DNA of 7,621 nucleotides from Bacteroidales bacterium UBA1711 (GTDB lineage Bacteria; Bacteroidota; Bacteroidia; Bacteroidales; P3): NCBI GenBank assembly GCA_002317325.1, contig DCJB01000051.1:229-7849 (forward strand), given 5' to 3'. Positions within the stretch are counted from its first letter, which is position 1. Every line of letters begins with the position of its first letter. The notes under the pieces are model-generated. The model saw only the letters and a program-made list of their open reading frames with translations, was not told the origin of the DNA and made no database searches. A program made the position numbers and the translations under genes. Of the stretch, positions 1 to 5,172 are shown in pieces.

Positions 1-44
1 TGTGGATGTAACGCCTGTGGGGCGGGAATATTGTGCCGAGAACG

Positions 45-82
45 GAATTAAGAATTAAGAGTTTAGAATTAAGAATTAATTG
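45..82. repeat. AT-rich heptamer array, left copy (five 7-bp units plus TTG)
   Basis: Five consecutive 7-bp units are visible: GAATTAA, GAATTAA, GAGTTTA, GAATTAA and GAATTAA, followed by TTG. The composition (almost all A/T plus the leading G) contrasts sharply with the GC-rich surroundings. A diverged array of the same unit, again five units closed by TTG, lies at 7439-7476. It is intergenic, with no open frame of note. The function is unknown; I have the impression that such short AT-rich repeats are common between genes in Bacteroidota, but could not check that here. Confidence 0.8.
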
Positions 83-105
83 GCGATCGGCTGAAACTGG
101 GGGTG

Positions 106-120
106 GGGCGGCTGCCGCCC
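106..120. repeat. GC-rich perfect inverted repeat
   Basis: GGGCGGC, a single T, then GCCGCCC: seven-base arms that would fold as a six-pair GC stem with a three-base loop. No T-run follows, so it is not a typical intrinsic terminator. It could end the transcript of a gene left of the window or be chance in GC-rich DNA. Confidence 0.5.
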
Positions 121-142
121 GGGTTGGCGAAGCACACTTCAG

Positions 143-173
143 ATTGTTCAGAACGCAATAGTTTCCGAACAAT
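143..173. repeat. Interrupted inverted repeat upstream of the methyltransferase promoter
   Basis: The 11-base arms at 143-153 (ATTGTTCAGAA) and 163-173 (TTCCGAACAAT) are complementary at ten of eleven positions around a nine-base loop. It lies about 60 bp upstream of the TATCTTTG promoter element. Operator (dyad binding site) or RNA hairpin are both possible. The following bases (TTGGCG) do not form a terminator T-tract. Role inferred, not shown. Confidence 0.5.
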
Positions 174-231
174 TTGGCGCGTTGTATCGGATAGGGGAGA
201 GGCGGTTATGCGCCGGGTGCAAAAAAAAGCG

Positions 232-240
232 TATCTTTGC
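232..240 (+). promoter_or_regulatory. Bacteroidota -7 promoter element (TATCTTTGC) for the methyltransferase gene
   Basis: TATCTTTG matches the Bacteroidota sigma-ABfr -7 consensus TAnnTTTG exactly. It is preceded by an A8 tract (221-228). I see no clear TTG element at the -33 position. Transcription would be expected to begin a few bases downstream, placing the start site at or just before the ATG at 248, so the mRNA would be leaderless or nearly so. The same TATCTTTGC string recurs upstream of nadA, which supports it as a genuine element. Confidence 0.7.
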
Positions 241-247
241 AGACGAT

Positions 248-1231
248 ATGAACCTTGGCGAGACCCTCCGCACGATAGACTACAACAGTCTGCCTGTCAG
301 TGACTACAGCCGCAACTATATATTGCGGATGCTGCCGCACATAGATTATTATCTGCAGATATACCGCTACTGCATTGAGCGTCTGATGGGCCGATTGGGG
401 AAGGAGCCGGCTGCGGTCACGCTGGTTGACTATGGGGGCGGTCACGGTTTTTTTTCCTGCTGCGCCAAAGAGATGGGCGTTGGCCGCGTGGTGTATATCG
501 ACTATAACCCGCTTGCTTCGGCTTGTGCCGAGCAGGTGAGGAGGGCAGCCGCGATAGGTGCTGACGAGGTGCTGACGGGGGGGAGCGCCGAGTTGCGCCA
601 ATGGTTTCGGAGCCGAGGCGAACAGCCGGACGCCGTGGCCGGCATGGACGTGATAGAGCACATATACTGCTTGGAAGCTTTTTTTGGCGACTTGCACGCC
701 CTGAACCCTTCGCTCTGCGGTATTTTCACCACCGGTTCCACGCCTTTCAACCCCATAGTCCGCCGCCGGCTGCACCGCTATATGAAGGCTGACGAACTGG
801 GGAGCGGCTCTTCGGCGGGCTACTTGGCGCAGCGCCGAGCCTACATAGAGCAGCACCTGCCCTCGCTCAGCTGCGCTGACGCAGAGCGGTGGGCGCGGCT
901 GACCCGGGGACGCACCTTTGCGGACGCGCTGCGCGACGTTGAATCGAACCGCGCCGAGCCTTTGGCCGACCCCTACAACACGTGCAACCCTGCCACGGGC
1001 AGTTGGAGCGAAAGGATTCTCCCCTTGAGCGACTATGAGCGGATGGCCTCGGACCGGGGCTGGCGTGCCGACCTTGGGTTAGGGTGGTACAACCCCTATC
1101 GCAGCGGAGCCAAGGGCGCGGCTTCGCGGGGCCTCAACCTGCTCATTCGCCGCTTGGGACTCCGCTGTCTGGCTCCCTTCATCGTCCTCGAGACGGGACT
1201 GCGCCGCCGAGAGGAGTGCGTGAAAAGATAG
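248..1231 (+). CDS. Class I SAM-dependent methyltransferase, substrate unknown
   Basis: A 327-residue protein with a Rossmann methyltransferase core. Motif I is at residues 59-69 (LVDYGGGHGFF, the SAM-binding glycine loop). Asp85 ends strand 2 (VVYIDYNP) and probably contacts the SAM ribose. MDVIEH at 133-138 matches the motif-IV region of methyltransferase domain families 23/25. About 30-55 residues precede the core; the roughly 160 residues after it are rich in Arg, Trp and Tyr, do not resemble anything I can name, and may bind the acceptor. I chose the ATG at 248 because the promoter element ends at 240; the frame stays open back to 182, but those codons lie upstream of or inside the promoter. 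The gene has its own promoter and is followed by a second one, so it is probably monocistronic. A T8 run (448-455) falls in motif I. No neighbour indicates the substrate; small molecule, lipid or glycan methylation are all possible. Confidence 0.8.
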   Translation: MNLGETLRTIDYNSLPVSDYSRNYILRMLPHIDYYLQIYRYCIERLMGRLGKEPAAVTLVDYGGGHGFFSCCAKEMGVGRVVYIDYNPLASACAEQVRRAAAIGADEVLTGGSAELRQWFRSRGEQPDAVAGMDVIEHIYCLEAFFGDLHALNPSLCGIFTTGSTPFNPIVRRRLHRYMKADELGSGSSAGYLAQRRAYIEQHLPSLSCADAERWARLTRGRTFADALRDVESNRAEPLADPYNTCNPATGSWSERILPLSDYERMASDRGWRADLGLGWYNPYRSGAKGAASRGLNLLIRRLGLRCLAPFIVLETGLRRREECVKR

Positions 1232-1272
1232 TTTTTTTTTGGCTGAAAGCGGGGTATGTTCGTTTTTTTTGG
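1231..1272 (+). promoter_or_regulatory. Two poly-T tracts between the methyltransferase gene and the nadA promoter
   Basis: G-T9-GG (1231-1242) begins in the methyltransferase stop codon, and CG-T8-GG (1261-1272) abuts the nadA -7 element; they are 30 bp apart. No hairpin precedes the first run, so it is not a convincing intrinsic terminator. The second run occupies the spacer of the nadA promoter, where its length could matter. Confidence 0.4.
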
Positions 1273-1281
1273 TATCTTTGC
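1273..1281 (+). promoter_or_regulatory. nadA: Bacteroidota -7 promoter element (TATCTTTGC) for nadA and the genes behind it
   Basis: TATCTTTG is an exact TAnnTTTG match and identical, including the following C, to the element ahead of the methyltransferase gene. The expected start site near 1286 gives a 5' leader of about 50 bases before the nadA ATG. A good TTG at -33 is not visible. The spacer just upstream is the T8 tract at 1263-1270. Confidence 0.7.
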
Positions 1282-1337
1282 ATTCCACATAACAGGGCGT
1301 TCTGTGCGGCAGAATCGTCCCATGAGAGTGCAAGACT

Positions 1338-2285
1338 ATGGATAAGAAAGAATTGCAACAAGAGATACGGCGTCTCAAGCGCGAGAAGAACGCGGTAATA
1401 TTGGGTCATTACTATTTGCGCGACGAAATTAAGGAGGTATCGGACTATATAGGCGACAGCCTGGCCCTCGCGCAGAGGGCCCAGCGGTGCGAGAATGACA
1501 TCATCGTGTTCTGCGGGGTGCATTTTATGGCTGAGACGGCCAAGATACTCAACCCCTCGCGGCGTGTGCTGCTGCCCGACCTGGCGGCCACCTGTTCGTT
1601 GGCGGAGTGCTGTCCGGCGGAGGAGTTTGCCCGCTTCAAGGCCCAGCATCCCGACCATGTGGTGATTTCATACGTCAACTGCTCGGCCGAGATAAAGGCG
1701 CTGTCCGACCTCATCTGCACGTCGGGCAATGCTGTGCAGTTGGTGCGGTCGCTGCCCGAGGAGGCCAAGATAATATTTGCGCCGGACAAGAATCTCGGCG
1801 GCTATATCAACCGGGTGACGGGTCGGCAGATGGTGTTGTGGGACGGGTCGTGCATGGTGCATGACGCCATGAGGGCGGAGAGTGTGCGCCGGCTGCGGAG
1901 GGAGCATCCTTGTGCCGAAGTGGTGGCCCACCCCGAGTGCAGGGCGGAGGTGCTGGCCGAGGCCGACTTTGTGGGGAGCACCCAGGCCATGCTGTCGCAC
2001 CTTCGGCAGTTGGCGAAGCGGGAGGTGATAGTGGCCACCGAGGCGGGGATACTGTATGAGATGCGGCGCGAGAATCCGGACAAGGAGTTCTATGTGGTGC
2101 CGATGGGCGGGAGCGGGGGGTGTGCCGAGTGCGGCTACATGAAGCAGAACACGCTGGAGGGGCTTTATGGCTGCTTGCGCGACGAGAGGCCGGAGATAGC
2201 GTTGGATTCGGAGACCCTGGCGCGGGCTGCCAAGCCCATAGAGCGGATGCTGGAGATGTCGAGACAGTTAGGACTAATCAAGTGA
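1338..2285 (+). CDS. nadA: Quinolinate synthase NadA (4Fe-4S enzyme)
   Basis: NadA condenses iminoaspartate with dihydroxyacetone phosphate to quinolinate in de novo NAD synthesis, using a 4Fe-4S cluster in the cytoplasm. At 315 residues this is the usual length. Family motifs are present in order: GHYYL (23-27), SDYIGDSLAL (35-44), CGVHFMAETAKIL (59-71), DLAATCSLAECC (81-92), HPEC (198-201), FVGSTQAML (211-219) and GGCAECGYMKQNTLEGLY (261-278). The three cluster ligands should be Cys86, Cys201 and one of Cys262/Cys265. The ATG at 1338 begins the protein at a normal family start (KKELQQEIRRLKREKNAVILGHYY). No Shine-Dalgarno is evident, as is usual in this phylum. NadB, which supplies iminoaspartate, and NadC are not in the window. 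The stop overlaps the next gene's ATG by one base, so the two are cotranscribed and probably translationally coupled. Confidence 0.96.
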   Translation: MDKKELQQEIRRLKREKNAVILGHYYLRDEIKEVSDYIGDSLALAQRAQRCENDIIVFCGVHFMAETAKILNPSRRVLLPDLAATCSLAECCPAEEFARFKAQHPDHVVISYVNCSAEIKALSDLICTSGNAVQLVRSLPEEAKIIFAPDKNLGGYINRVTGRQMVLWDGSCMVHDAMRAESVRRLRREHPCAEVVAHPECRAEVLAEADFVGSTQAMLSHLRQLAKREVIVATEAGILYEMRRENPDKEFYVVPMGGSGGCAECGYMKQNTLEGLYGCLRDERPEIALDSETLARAAKPIERMLEMSRQLGLIK

Positions 2286-2836
2286 TGCGGGGACAGAGGC
2301 AGGTATATGATTGTTTGGATAGGCTGGGCATAGGGTTCGACTACTACGAGCACCCCGAGGCGCCCACCATCGAGATTGCCGCCCGCTATTATAGGGGCGA
2401 GGGCACGGTGTTGTGCAAGAACCTTTTTTTCCGCAACCATAAGGGCAACCGTCACTACTTGGTCATCATGGACTCGCGGCACAGCATGGACATACACGAG
2501 ATAGAGCGCCGTCTTCGGCAGGGCAAGCTCTCCTTTGCGTCGCCCGAGCGGATGATGAAGCACTTGGGCGTGCGTCCGGGGTCGGTGTCGCTTTTTGCGT
2601 TGGTGAACGACAGCGCGCACGAAGTGACGCTGTTTGTGGATAATGAGTTGCGGAAGGCCGAGAAGGTGAGTTTTCACCCAAACGACAACACTGCTTCGTT
2701 GGTGATAAGCAACGAGGCGATGATGAAGTTCATAGAGAGTATGGGCAATCCCTACGAATTTCTCGACCTCTATGGGTGCGGGGAGGCGGGGGAGGCTGTT
2801 GATAAGTGCGGAGAGATTGTTGATAACCTGAAATAA
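2285..2836 (+). CDS. YbaK/ProXp-ala (PrdX)-type prolyl-tRNA editing deacylase
   Basis: A 183-residue free-standing editing domain of the kind that hydrolyses mischarged tRNA(Pro), typically Ala-tRNA(Pro). Recognisable blocks are YYEHPEAPTIE (20-30, the substrate-pocket start), CKNLFFRNHKGNRHYLV (44-60), with Lys45 at the position of the catalytic lysine, GVRPGSVSLFAL (95-106), the GxxPGSVS loop of the family, and HPNDNTASLV (131-140). The ATG at 2285 overlaps the nadA stop (TGATG); an open frame extends upstream but lies wholly within nadA, so this start is well supported. The domain appears to end near residue 163. The last 20 residues (GCGEAGEAVDKCGEIVDNLK) contain an imperfect seven-residue repeat that I do not recognise as part of the family; the DNA encoding it carries two DnaA-box-like 9-mers (see separate entry). 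Substrate specificity (Ala versus Cys) cannot be read from sequence alone. Confidence 0.88.
   Translation: MRGQRQVYDCLDRLGIGFDYYEHPEAPTIEIAARYYRGEGTVLCKNLFFRNHKGNRHYLVIMDSRHSMDIHEIERRLRQGKLSFASPERMMKHLGVRPGSVSLFALVNDSAHEVTLFVDNELRKAEKVSFHPNDNTASLVISNEAMMKFIESMGNPYEFLDLYGCGEAGEAVDKCGEIVDNLK
2635..2643 (-). promoter_or_regulatory. Perfect DnaA-box consensus (TTATCCACA on the minus strand), inside the editing gene
   Basis: The plus strand reads TGTGGATAA, the exact complement of the consensus TTATCCACA. By simple count a 9-mer on either strand is expected about 0.06 times in a window this size. It is embedded in codons for LFVDNE of the tRNA-editing protein, so it could also be coincidental. 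It gains interest from lying about 200 bp from a parS site. Confidence 0.35.
2789..2830 (+). repeat. 21-bp imperfect tandem repeat carrying two TGTTGATAA sites
   Basis: Two in-frame 21-bp copies (2789-2809 and 2810-2830) encode GEAVDKC and GEIVDNL at the tail of the editing protein. Each contains TGTTGATAA (2797-2805 and 2818-2826), which is one base away from the DnaA box TGTGGATAA in both cases. The two sites are in the same orientation and exactly 21 bp apart, about two helical turns. The repeat ends 10 bp before the parS palindrome. A protein or DNA-binding role for the repeat is inference. Confidence 0.6.
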
Positions 2837-2839
2837 CAG

Positions 2840-3718
2840 ATGTTTCACGTGAAACATAATGAATACAGAGTGAATGAGTCGTGCGAGCTTTTGCAGTTTT
2901 TGCAGAAGCGGATGCCGGACCGAAGCCGAAGCCGGCTGAAGGAGGTGCTGGCGCACAATATATGTGTTGATGGGCGGAAGGTGTCGCAGTATAACTTTCC
3001 CCTCCAGCCCGGGATGGTGGTGACGGAGGAGCGTGCGGGGTATAAGGAGCGGCTGAAGCCGCACGACCTTGACATCCTTTATGAGGACGAGCACCTTTTT
3101 GTGGTCAACAAGCACGAGGGGTTGCTTTCGTACAGCCGCAAGCCCAACGACCGCACCGTCATCACGGTGCTGAACCGTTATTTGGAGCTCACGCGGCAGA
3201 AGTGCAACGCGCACGTGGTGCACCGCCTTGACCGGGACACGTCGGGCCTCATGGTGGTGGCCAAGACGAAGCAGGTGTCGCAGCGGTTTGAGGCCGACTG
3301 GAAGGGGCTGGTGACCGACCGCGCATACGTGGCTGTGGCGTGGGGGAAGATGGAGTCCGAGAGCGGCACCATACGGTCGTGGCTCACCAACGGGGAGTAC
3401 TGCGTCCTTTCGTCGCCCACCGACAACGGGGGCAAGCTGGCCGTCACCCACTACAAGGTGGTGCAGACTTCGCGCCGCTATTCGCTCGTGGAGCTGCGTC
3501 TCGAGACCGGGCGGCGGAATCAGATAAGGGTTCACCTGCGGGAGGAGAAGCACCCCGTGGTTCACGACCCCATATACGGCTATCGCGACGATGTGTCGCC
3601 CATCGGGCGGCTGGCGCTTCATGCCTTCCGCCTTGGGTTCACGCACCCTGTCACGGGGCGCCGCCTTCAGTTTTCGACGCCCTATCCGGCTTCGTTTGCC
3701 AAGTTGATGTCCATTTGA
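2840..3718 (+). CDS. RluA-family 23S rRNA/tRNA pseudouridine synthase with N-terminal S4 domain
   Basis: A 292-residue enzyme converting specific uridines of structured RNA to pseudouridine. Residues about 11-65 form an S4 RNA-binding domain (RSRLKEVLAHNICVDGRKVSQYNFPLQPGMVV). The catalytic domain follows: LYEDEHLFVVNKHEGLL (80-96), HRLDRDTSGLMVVAKT (128-143) with catalytic Asp131, YVAVAWG (163-169), and GRRNQIRVHL (225-234), where GRTHQIRVHL is the common form. LALHAFRLGFTHP (258-270) is also typical. The exact target uridine (RluC-, RluD- or other type) cannot be assigned. It sits 3 bp after the editing gene, so it is probably cotranscribed. The ATG at 2840 lies in a parS palindrome, which encodes MFHVKH. 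These first ten residues precede the S4 domain and look dispensable; an in-frame GTG at 2870 is the only close alternative start. Confidence 0.93.
   Translation: MFHVKHNEYRVNESCELLQFLQKRMPDRSRSRLKEVLAHNICVDGRKVSQYNFPLQPGMVVTEERAGYKERLKPHDLDILYEDEHLFVVNKHEGLLSYSRKPNDRTVITVLNRYLELTRQKCNAHVVHRLDRDTSGLMVVAKTKQVSQRFEADWKGLVTDRAYVAVAWGKMESESGTIRSWLTNGEYCVLSSPTDNGGKLAVTHYKVVQTSRRYSLVELRLETGRRNQIRVHLREEKHPVVHDPIYGYRDDVSPIGRLALHAFRLGFTHPVTGRRLQFSTPYPASFAKLMSI
2841..2856. promoter_or_regulatory. parS: parS centromere site (TGTTTCACGTGAAACA) for ParB/Spo0J
   Basis: The 16 bases match the canonical chromosomal parS consensus exactly. The palindrome extends one base each side (ATGTTTCACGTGAAACAT, 2840-2857). 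A fixed 16-mer is expected by chance roughly two times in a million windows of this size. ParB binds parS, spreads as a CTP-dependent clamp and directs ParA-driven origin segregation and SMC loading; chromosomal parS sites usually cluster near oriC. Here the site coincides with the start codon and first five codons of the pseudouridine synthase gene, so ParB binding could also influence that gene. No parA or parB gene is in the window and no second copy is seen. Confidence 0.93.
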
Positions 3719-3742
3719 ACCACTCGAAACGTATCGGTCGTG

Positions 3743-4498
3743 ATGAATCAAGGTTTTAGGAGCGTTGCCCGTGCGGGCTGGGGCGGGCGCCGGCGGACGG
3801 CGGGCCGGAGGGTTCTCTGGCTGGTGGCGCTGGTGTGGCTGCTGACGCCGGCGCGGGGGCAGTGGAGGGCGCAGGATTCGCGTGCGGCGGCTGACTCGCT
3901 GGCGCTGCCCCGCTTTGAGCCGCACCTCTTTGTGGGGGCCGGGGTGATTGCCGCCAGCGGGGGGGGCGGCCGGATGCTTTATCATGCGGCGCCCTCGTTT
4001 GTTGTGCGTCCTTCGGACAGGCTCACCATTCATGCGGGTTTCGACATCAGGACGGACATGGGGTTGGGCGGCGGATATGACCTCGGGCCCACCCCCCGCA
4101 GTCTGGCTCCCTACCGCAGCTGCGGCACCCGGCTGATTTCGGGCGGCGCGGGCGTCGCCTACCGCGCGGGGCGCGATGTGTGGCTTTGGGGCGCCGTGAG
4201 CCATATCGGCGGCACATACGCGCCATTTTTCGGGCCGGCCAGCGGCTCGGTGGTGAATGTGTCGGCGACCGCCCTATCGGCGGCGGCGGCTTTCCGTTTT
4301 GCCGATGACAACTATCTGCACCTCTCGTTCACATACGTCCGCGACCATGCCGGCACTTTGGGCAGCCTGTGGTACGACGCGTGGCGCGGCGGCTACGGCT
4401 ACGGCGGGGGCGCGTGGGGCACTTACGCCACACCGTTTGACTACTACCGCATGGCCGCGCCCTGCGCGCCCTCCGGCGGCGGCTGGCGCTGCCCCTGA
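3743..4498 (+). CDS. Secreted, probable outer-membrane beta-barrel protein, conserved hypothetical
   Basis: A 251-residue protein. The N-terminus has a long basic stretch (residues 16-23, RRRTAGRR), a hydrophobic core (24-36) and a plausible signal peptidase I site after TPARG (residue 39), leaving a mature protein starting QWRAQ. The mature part has no helical membrane segment. It consists of alternating Gly/aromatic/polar strands such as HLFVGAGVIA, LTIHAGFDIR, ISGGAGVAYRAG, VWLWGAVSHIGG, VSATALSAAAAFRF and NYLHLSFTYVRD, the pattern of a small outer-membrane barrel. The C-terminus is a glycine-rich tail ending GGGWRCP, without the usual terminal aromatic, so a barrel closed by that tail is uncertain. 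I chose the ATG at 3743; a GTG at 3740 directly before it is possible. It lies 24 bp after the pseudouridine synthase gene. A G8 run (3959-3966) sits early in the mature region. No specific function recognised. Confidence 0.75.
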   Translation: MNQGFRSVARAGWGGRRRTAGRRVLWLVALVWLLTPARGQWRAQDSRAAADSLALPRFEPHLFVGAGVIAASGGGGRMLYHAAPSFVVRPSDRLTIHAGFDIRTDMGLGGGYDLGPTPRSLAPYRSCGTRLISGGAGVAYRAGRDVWLWGAVSHIGGTYAPFFGPASGSVVNVSATALSAAAAFRFADDNYLHLSFTYVRDHAGTLGSLWYDAWRGGYGYGGGAWGTYATPFDYYRMAAPCAPSGGGWRCP

Positions 4499-4557
4499 CG
4501 CCCGCCCATGGCATTGACGACCAATCTTTAGGAACTATAACAATTCACTATCCGACT

Positions 4558-5169
4558 ATGGAATACAACACACAGCGCCCCCAACTCAAGATAACCGGCT
4601 ACGGGCGCAACATACATAAACTCATCCGCTATGTGCAGGGCGTGGAGGACCGCGAGCGGCGCAGCCGCATGGCGGCCGCCATTGTGGACATGATGTCGCG
4701 GATGGACCCCGACCCCAAGGACGCGAGCAACGGCAAGCGCAAGTACTGGGTCCACTTGATGATACTCTCCGAATGGCAGTTAGATGTGGATACCCCTTTT
4801 GCCATCGAGCCCGGCGAGACTGTGGAGTTTGCCCCCCAGCCGGTGCCCTACAGCCAGTCGGAGCCCAAGTATAGGCATTATGGTTCGGTGATGGAGAAGA
4901 TGGTGGCGCGGGTGGCGGAGTATCCCGAGGGCGCGGAGCGCGACGCGCTGGTGTCCATGCTGGCGCACGCCATGAAGCGCGACTACCTTGTGTGGAACCG
5001 CGACACGGTGGAGAACGAGGTGATTACGGAGCAGCTTGAGCTCCTGTCGGGAGGGCGGATCAGGGTAGGGGAGGACTTCTGCTTTTTAGACTCGGGCGAG
5101 TATGTGAAGGGCATGGACGAGGGGGGTCGTTCCTCCTCGCACAAGAAGAGGAAAAAGAGAAAGAAATAG
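4558..5169 (+). CDS. DUF4290 family protein
   Basis: A 203-residue, probably cytoplasmic protein with no signal peptide or membrane segment. The N-terminus (EYNTQRPQLKITGYGRNIHKLI, then EDRERRSRMAAAIVDMM) is the signature of DUF4290, a Bacteroidota family that I associate with a position next to murA. Other features are KYWVHLMILSEW (62-73), a Pro-rich stretch (85-104), and a mixed helical middle containing MEKMVARVAEYPEGAERDALVSMLAHAMKRDYLVWN. The tail is strongly basic (HKKRKKRKK, 195-203), suggesting RNA or other polyanion contact, but that is inference. Its stop is only 3 bp before murA, so the two are cotranscribed. Biochemical function is unknown. The 59 bp upstream contain no convincing promoter; TTGACG at 4514 and CAATCTTTAG nearby are too poorly matched and spaced. 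Confidence 0.85.
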   Translation: MEYNTQRPQLKITGYGRNIHKLIRYVQGVEDRERRSRMAAAIVDMMSRMDPDPKDASNGKRKYWVHLMILSEWQLDVDTPFAIEPGETVEFAPQPVPYSQSEPKYRHYGSVMEKMVARVAEYPEGAERDALVSMLAHAMKRDYLVWNRDTVENEVITEQLELLSGGRIRVGEDFCFLDSGEYVKGMDEGGRSSSHKKRKKRKK

Positions 5170-5172
5170 GCT

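Noticed and set aside
1..247. tRNA or small RNA gene in the left intergenic region
   Set aside because: No cloverleaf arms or TPsiC-like GTTCRA stem found; only the two inverted repeats are supportable.
206..856. 216-residue open frame on the minus strand
   Set aside because: Antisense to the methyltransferase motifs and has no recognisable domain; composition artefact.
1229..1242. Intrinsic terminator at the T9 run after the methyltransferase gene
   Set aside because: No GC-rich hairpin immediately precedes the T-run.
2165..4204. 679-residue open frame on the minus strand
   Set aside because: It lies opposite nadA, the editing gene, the pseudouridine synthase and the outer-membrane protein, all of which have recognisable motifs or a signal peptide on the plus strand. 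The translation is Pro/Arg/His-rich with no motif; it is a shadow of GC-rich codon use.
4514..4530. Possible promoter before the DUF4290 gene (TTGACG, CAATCTTTAG)
   Set aside because: The -7 match is poor and the two parts are too close together.
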